Positions 63,316 to 64,000 of a DNA stretch of 64,000 nt are shown here, piece by piece. The number at the start of each line of letters is the position of its first letter. The stretch's first letter is position 1. The notes below the pieces were generated by a model. That model saw nothing but the letters and a program-made list of their open reading frames with translations, did no database searches and had not been told where the DNA came from. Source of the DNA: Lonepinella sp042468235 (GTDB lineage: Bacteria > Pseudomonadota > Gammaproteobacteria > Enterobacterales > Pasteurellaceae); NCBI RefSeq assembly GCF_042468235.1, contig NZ_CP170386.1, positions 1,426,001 through 1,490,000 of the forward strand, given 5' to 3'. The translations under genes were made by a program, and so were the position numbers.

Positions 63316-64000
63316 ATGCGTTGGCAAGGTAGAGAACAAAGTTCAAATGTAGAAGACAGACGTGGTTCGGGTTCCAGAATCAGCGGTGGTAAAAAAACAG
63401 GGGTACTCGGTTTTATCATATTATTAGTGGGTGCTTATTATGGTGTGGATTTATCTGGTTTAGTGGGAATGGATACCGCAGGTTTAGGCGGTGCAACCAG
63501 TAGTTCTGCTAAATTATCAGCTCAAGAAGAACAAAACCTAAATGAGCTTTCTCGTGTGGTATTACGAGATACAGAAAAAACTTGGCAAAGCTATTTCAGT
63601 AAAAATGGACAGAAATATGTGGCTCCAACCATGGTGCTTTATTATGGTGCCACAGCAACAGCTTGCGGTACAGGACAGTCTGCCATGGGACCTTTTTATT
63701 GTCCGAACGATCAAAAAGTCTATTTAGATTTATCTTTTTATGCGGATATGAAAAATCAGCTCGGTGCAGCAGGTGATACGGCTTTTGCTTATGTGATTGC
63801 TCACGAAGTGGGACATCATGTGCAGAATGTACTAGGTATTTTGCCTAAAATTAACCGTGTTCAACAACAAAATCCATCACAAGCTAATGCACTATCGGTT
63901 AAATTAGAATTACAAGCAGACTGCTTTGCAGGGGTTTGGGGTTATCAAGCCGCACAAAATAATTTGTTGGAAACTGGCGATTTAGAAGAAGCCTTTAGGG
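63316..64000 (+). CDS. ypfJ: YpfJ-type neutral zinc metallopeptidase (C-terminus beyond window)
   Basis: This is the first 228 codons of a YpfJ/KPN_02809 family protein. It starts MRWQGREQSSNVEDRRG, has one membrane segment near residues 30-45 (GVLGFIILLVGAYYG), a long variable linker, and the zinc protease motif HEVGHH with His163. DLSFYADM and LELQADCFAGVWG follow, the latter with the third zinc ligand region. The substrate is unknown. The gene runs off the right edge, so the end cannot be judged. Confidence 0.9.
   Translation, partial: MRWQGREQSSNVEDRRGSGSRISGGKKTGVLGFIILLVGAYYGVDLSGLVGMDTAGLGGATSSSAKLSAQEEQNLNELSRVVLRDTEKTWQSYFSKNGQKYVAPTMVLYYGATATACGTGQSAMGPFYCPNDQKVYLDLSFYADMKNQLGAAGDTAFAYVIAHEVGHHVQNVLGILPKINRVQQQNPSQANALSVKLELQADCFAGVWGYQAAQNNLLETGDLEEAFR

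Overview
The window is bacterial chromosome from a member of the Pasteurellaceae, in the subclade that uses the Haemophilus influenzae type uptake signal. More than thirty copies of AAGTGCGGT or its complement are scattered through genes and intergenic hairpins, and the proteins (MutH, FadL/OmpP1, ThyA, CpdA, YbjX, ClpP-ClpX-Lon-PpiD) look like that family. I cannot name genus or species from sequence alone. Most of the window is AT-rich and tightly packed. The CRISPR locus (about 17.3 to 29.7 kb) has clearly different composition.

Layout. 1-17 kb is mostly housekeeping: mutH-ogt, fadL, yfcZ, yafJ, a 575-base intergenic region with four consensus DnaA boxes, then rppH, a TauE-type transporter, lgt, thyA, tadA, ileS, lspA-ispH, yjjV, ppiB, cysS and an exported tannase-like esterase. 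17.3-29.7 kb is a type I-C CRISPR-Cas locus read on the minus strand: a broken small membrane gene, cas3, cas5c, cas8c, cas7c, cas4, a SIR2-like gene, cas1, cas2, leader, and an array of 41 repeat units. 29.9-46.9 kb holds nhaA, ybjX, an autotransporter with 31 pentapeptide repeats, purL, tRNA-Ser(UGA), rpsO, cpdA, nudF, a phosphopantetheinyl transferase, htpG, an opacity-like porin, sprT, frr and pyrH. 47-51.5 kb is a surface island: a phosphoethanolamine transferase, a Slam-type outer-membrane translocon and its probable lipoprotein cargo. 51.8-64 kb holds tsf-rpsB, ppiD, lon, clpX-clpP, a RelE/HigA-like toxin-antitoxin pair, tig, kbp and a partial ypfJ.

The CRISPR locus is the most unusual part. 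Four observations stand out. (1) A 344-residue SIR2-like protein with the Asn and His expected of a NADase sits between cas4 and cas1 and is far AT-richer than its neighbours. (2) Both adaptation genes are broken, cas1 by a frameshift and cas2 by an in-frame TGA, while cas3, cas5c, cas8c, cas7c and cas4 are open. The system should therefore interfere with its 40 stored spacers but not learn new ones. (3) A membrane-anchored small gene whose stop overlaps the cas3 start is broken by two single-base shifts. (4) The cas genes carry six copies of the Neisseria uptake core GCCGTCTGAA (two as the full 12-mer), next to three Pasteurellaceae signals, which points to transfer from the Neisseriaceae.

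Regulatory sites readable from sequence include a PurR operator on purL, a perfect FNR box on the autotransporter promoter, a perfect CRP box on the opacity-like porin promoter, and a 16-A tract in the promoter region of the lipoprotein-Slam pair that could allow phase variation. A modular 108-base palindromic element occurs at 7.3 and 13.5 kb, with single arms elsewhere.
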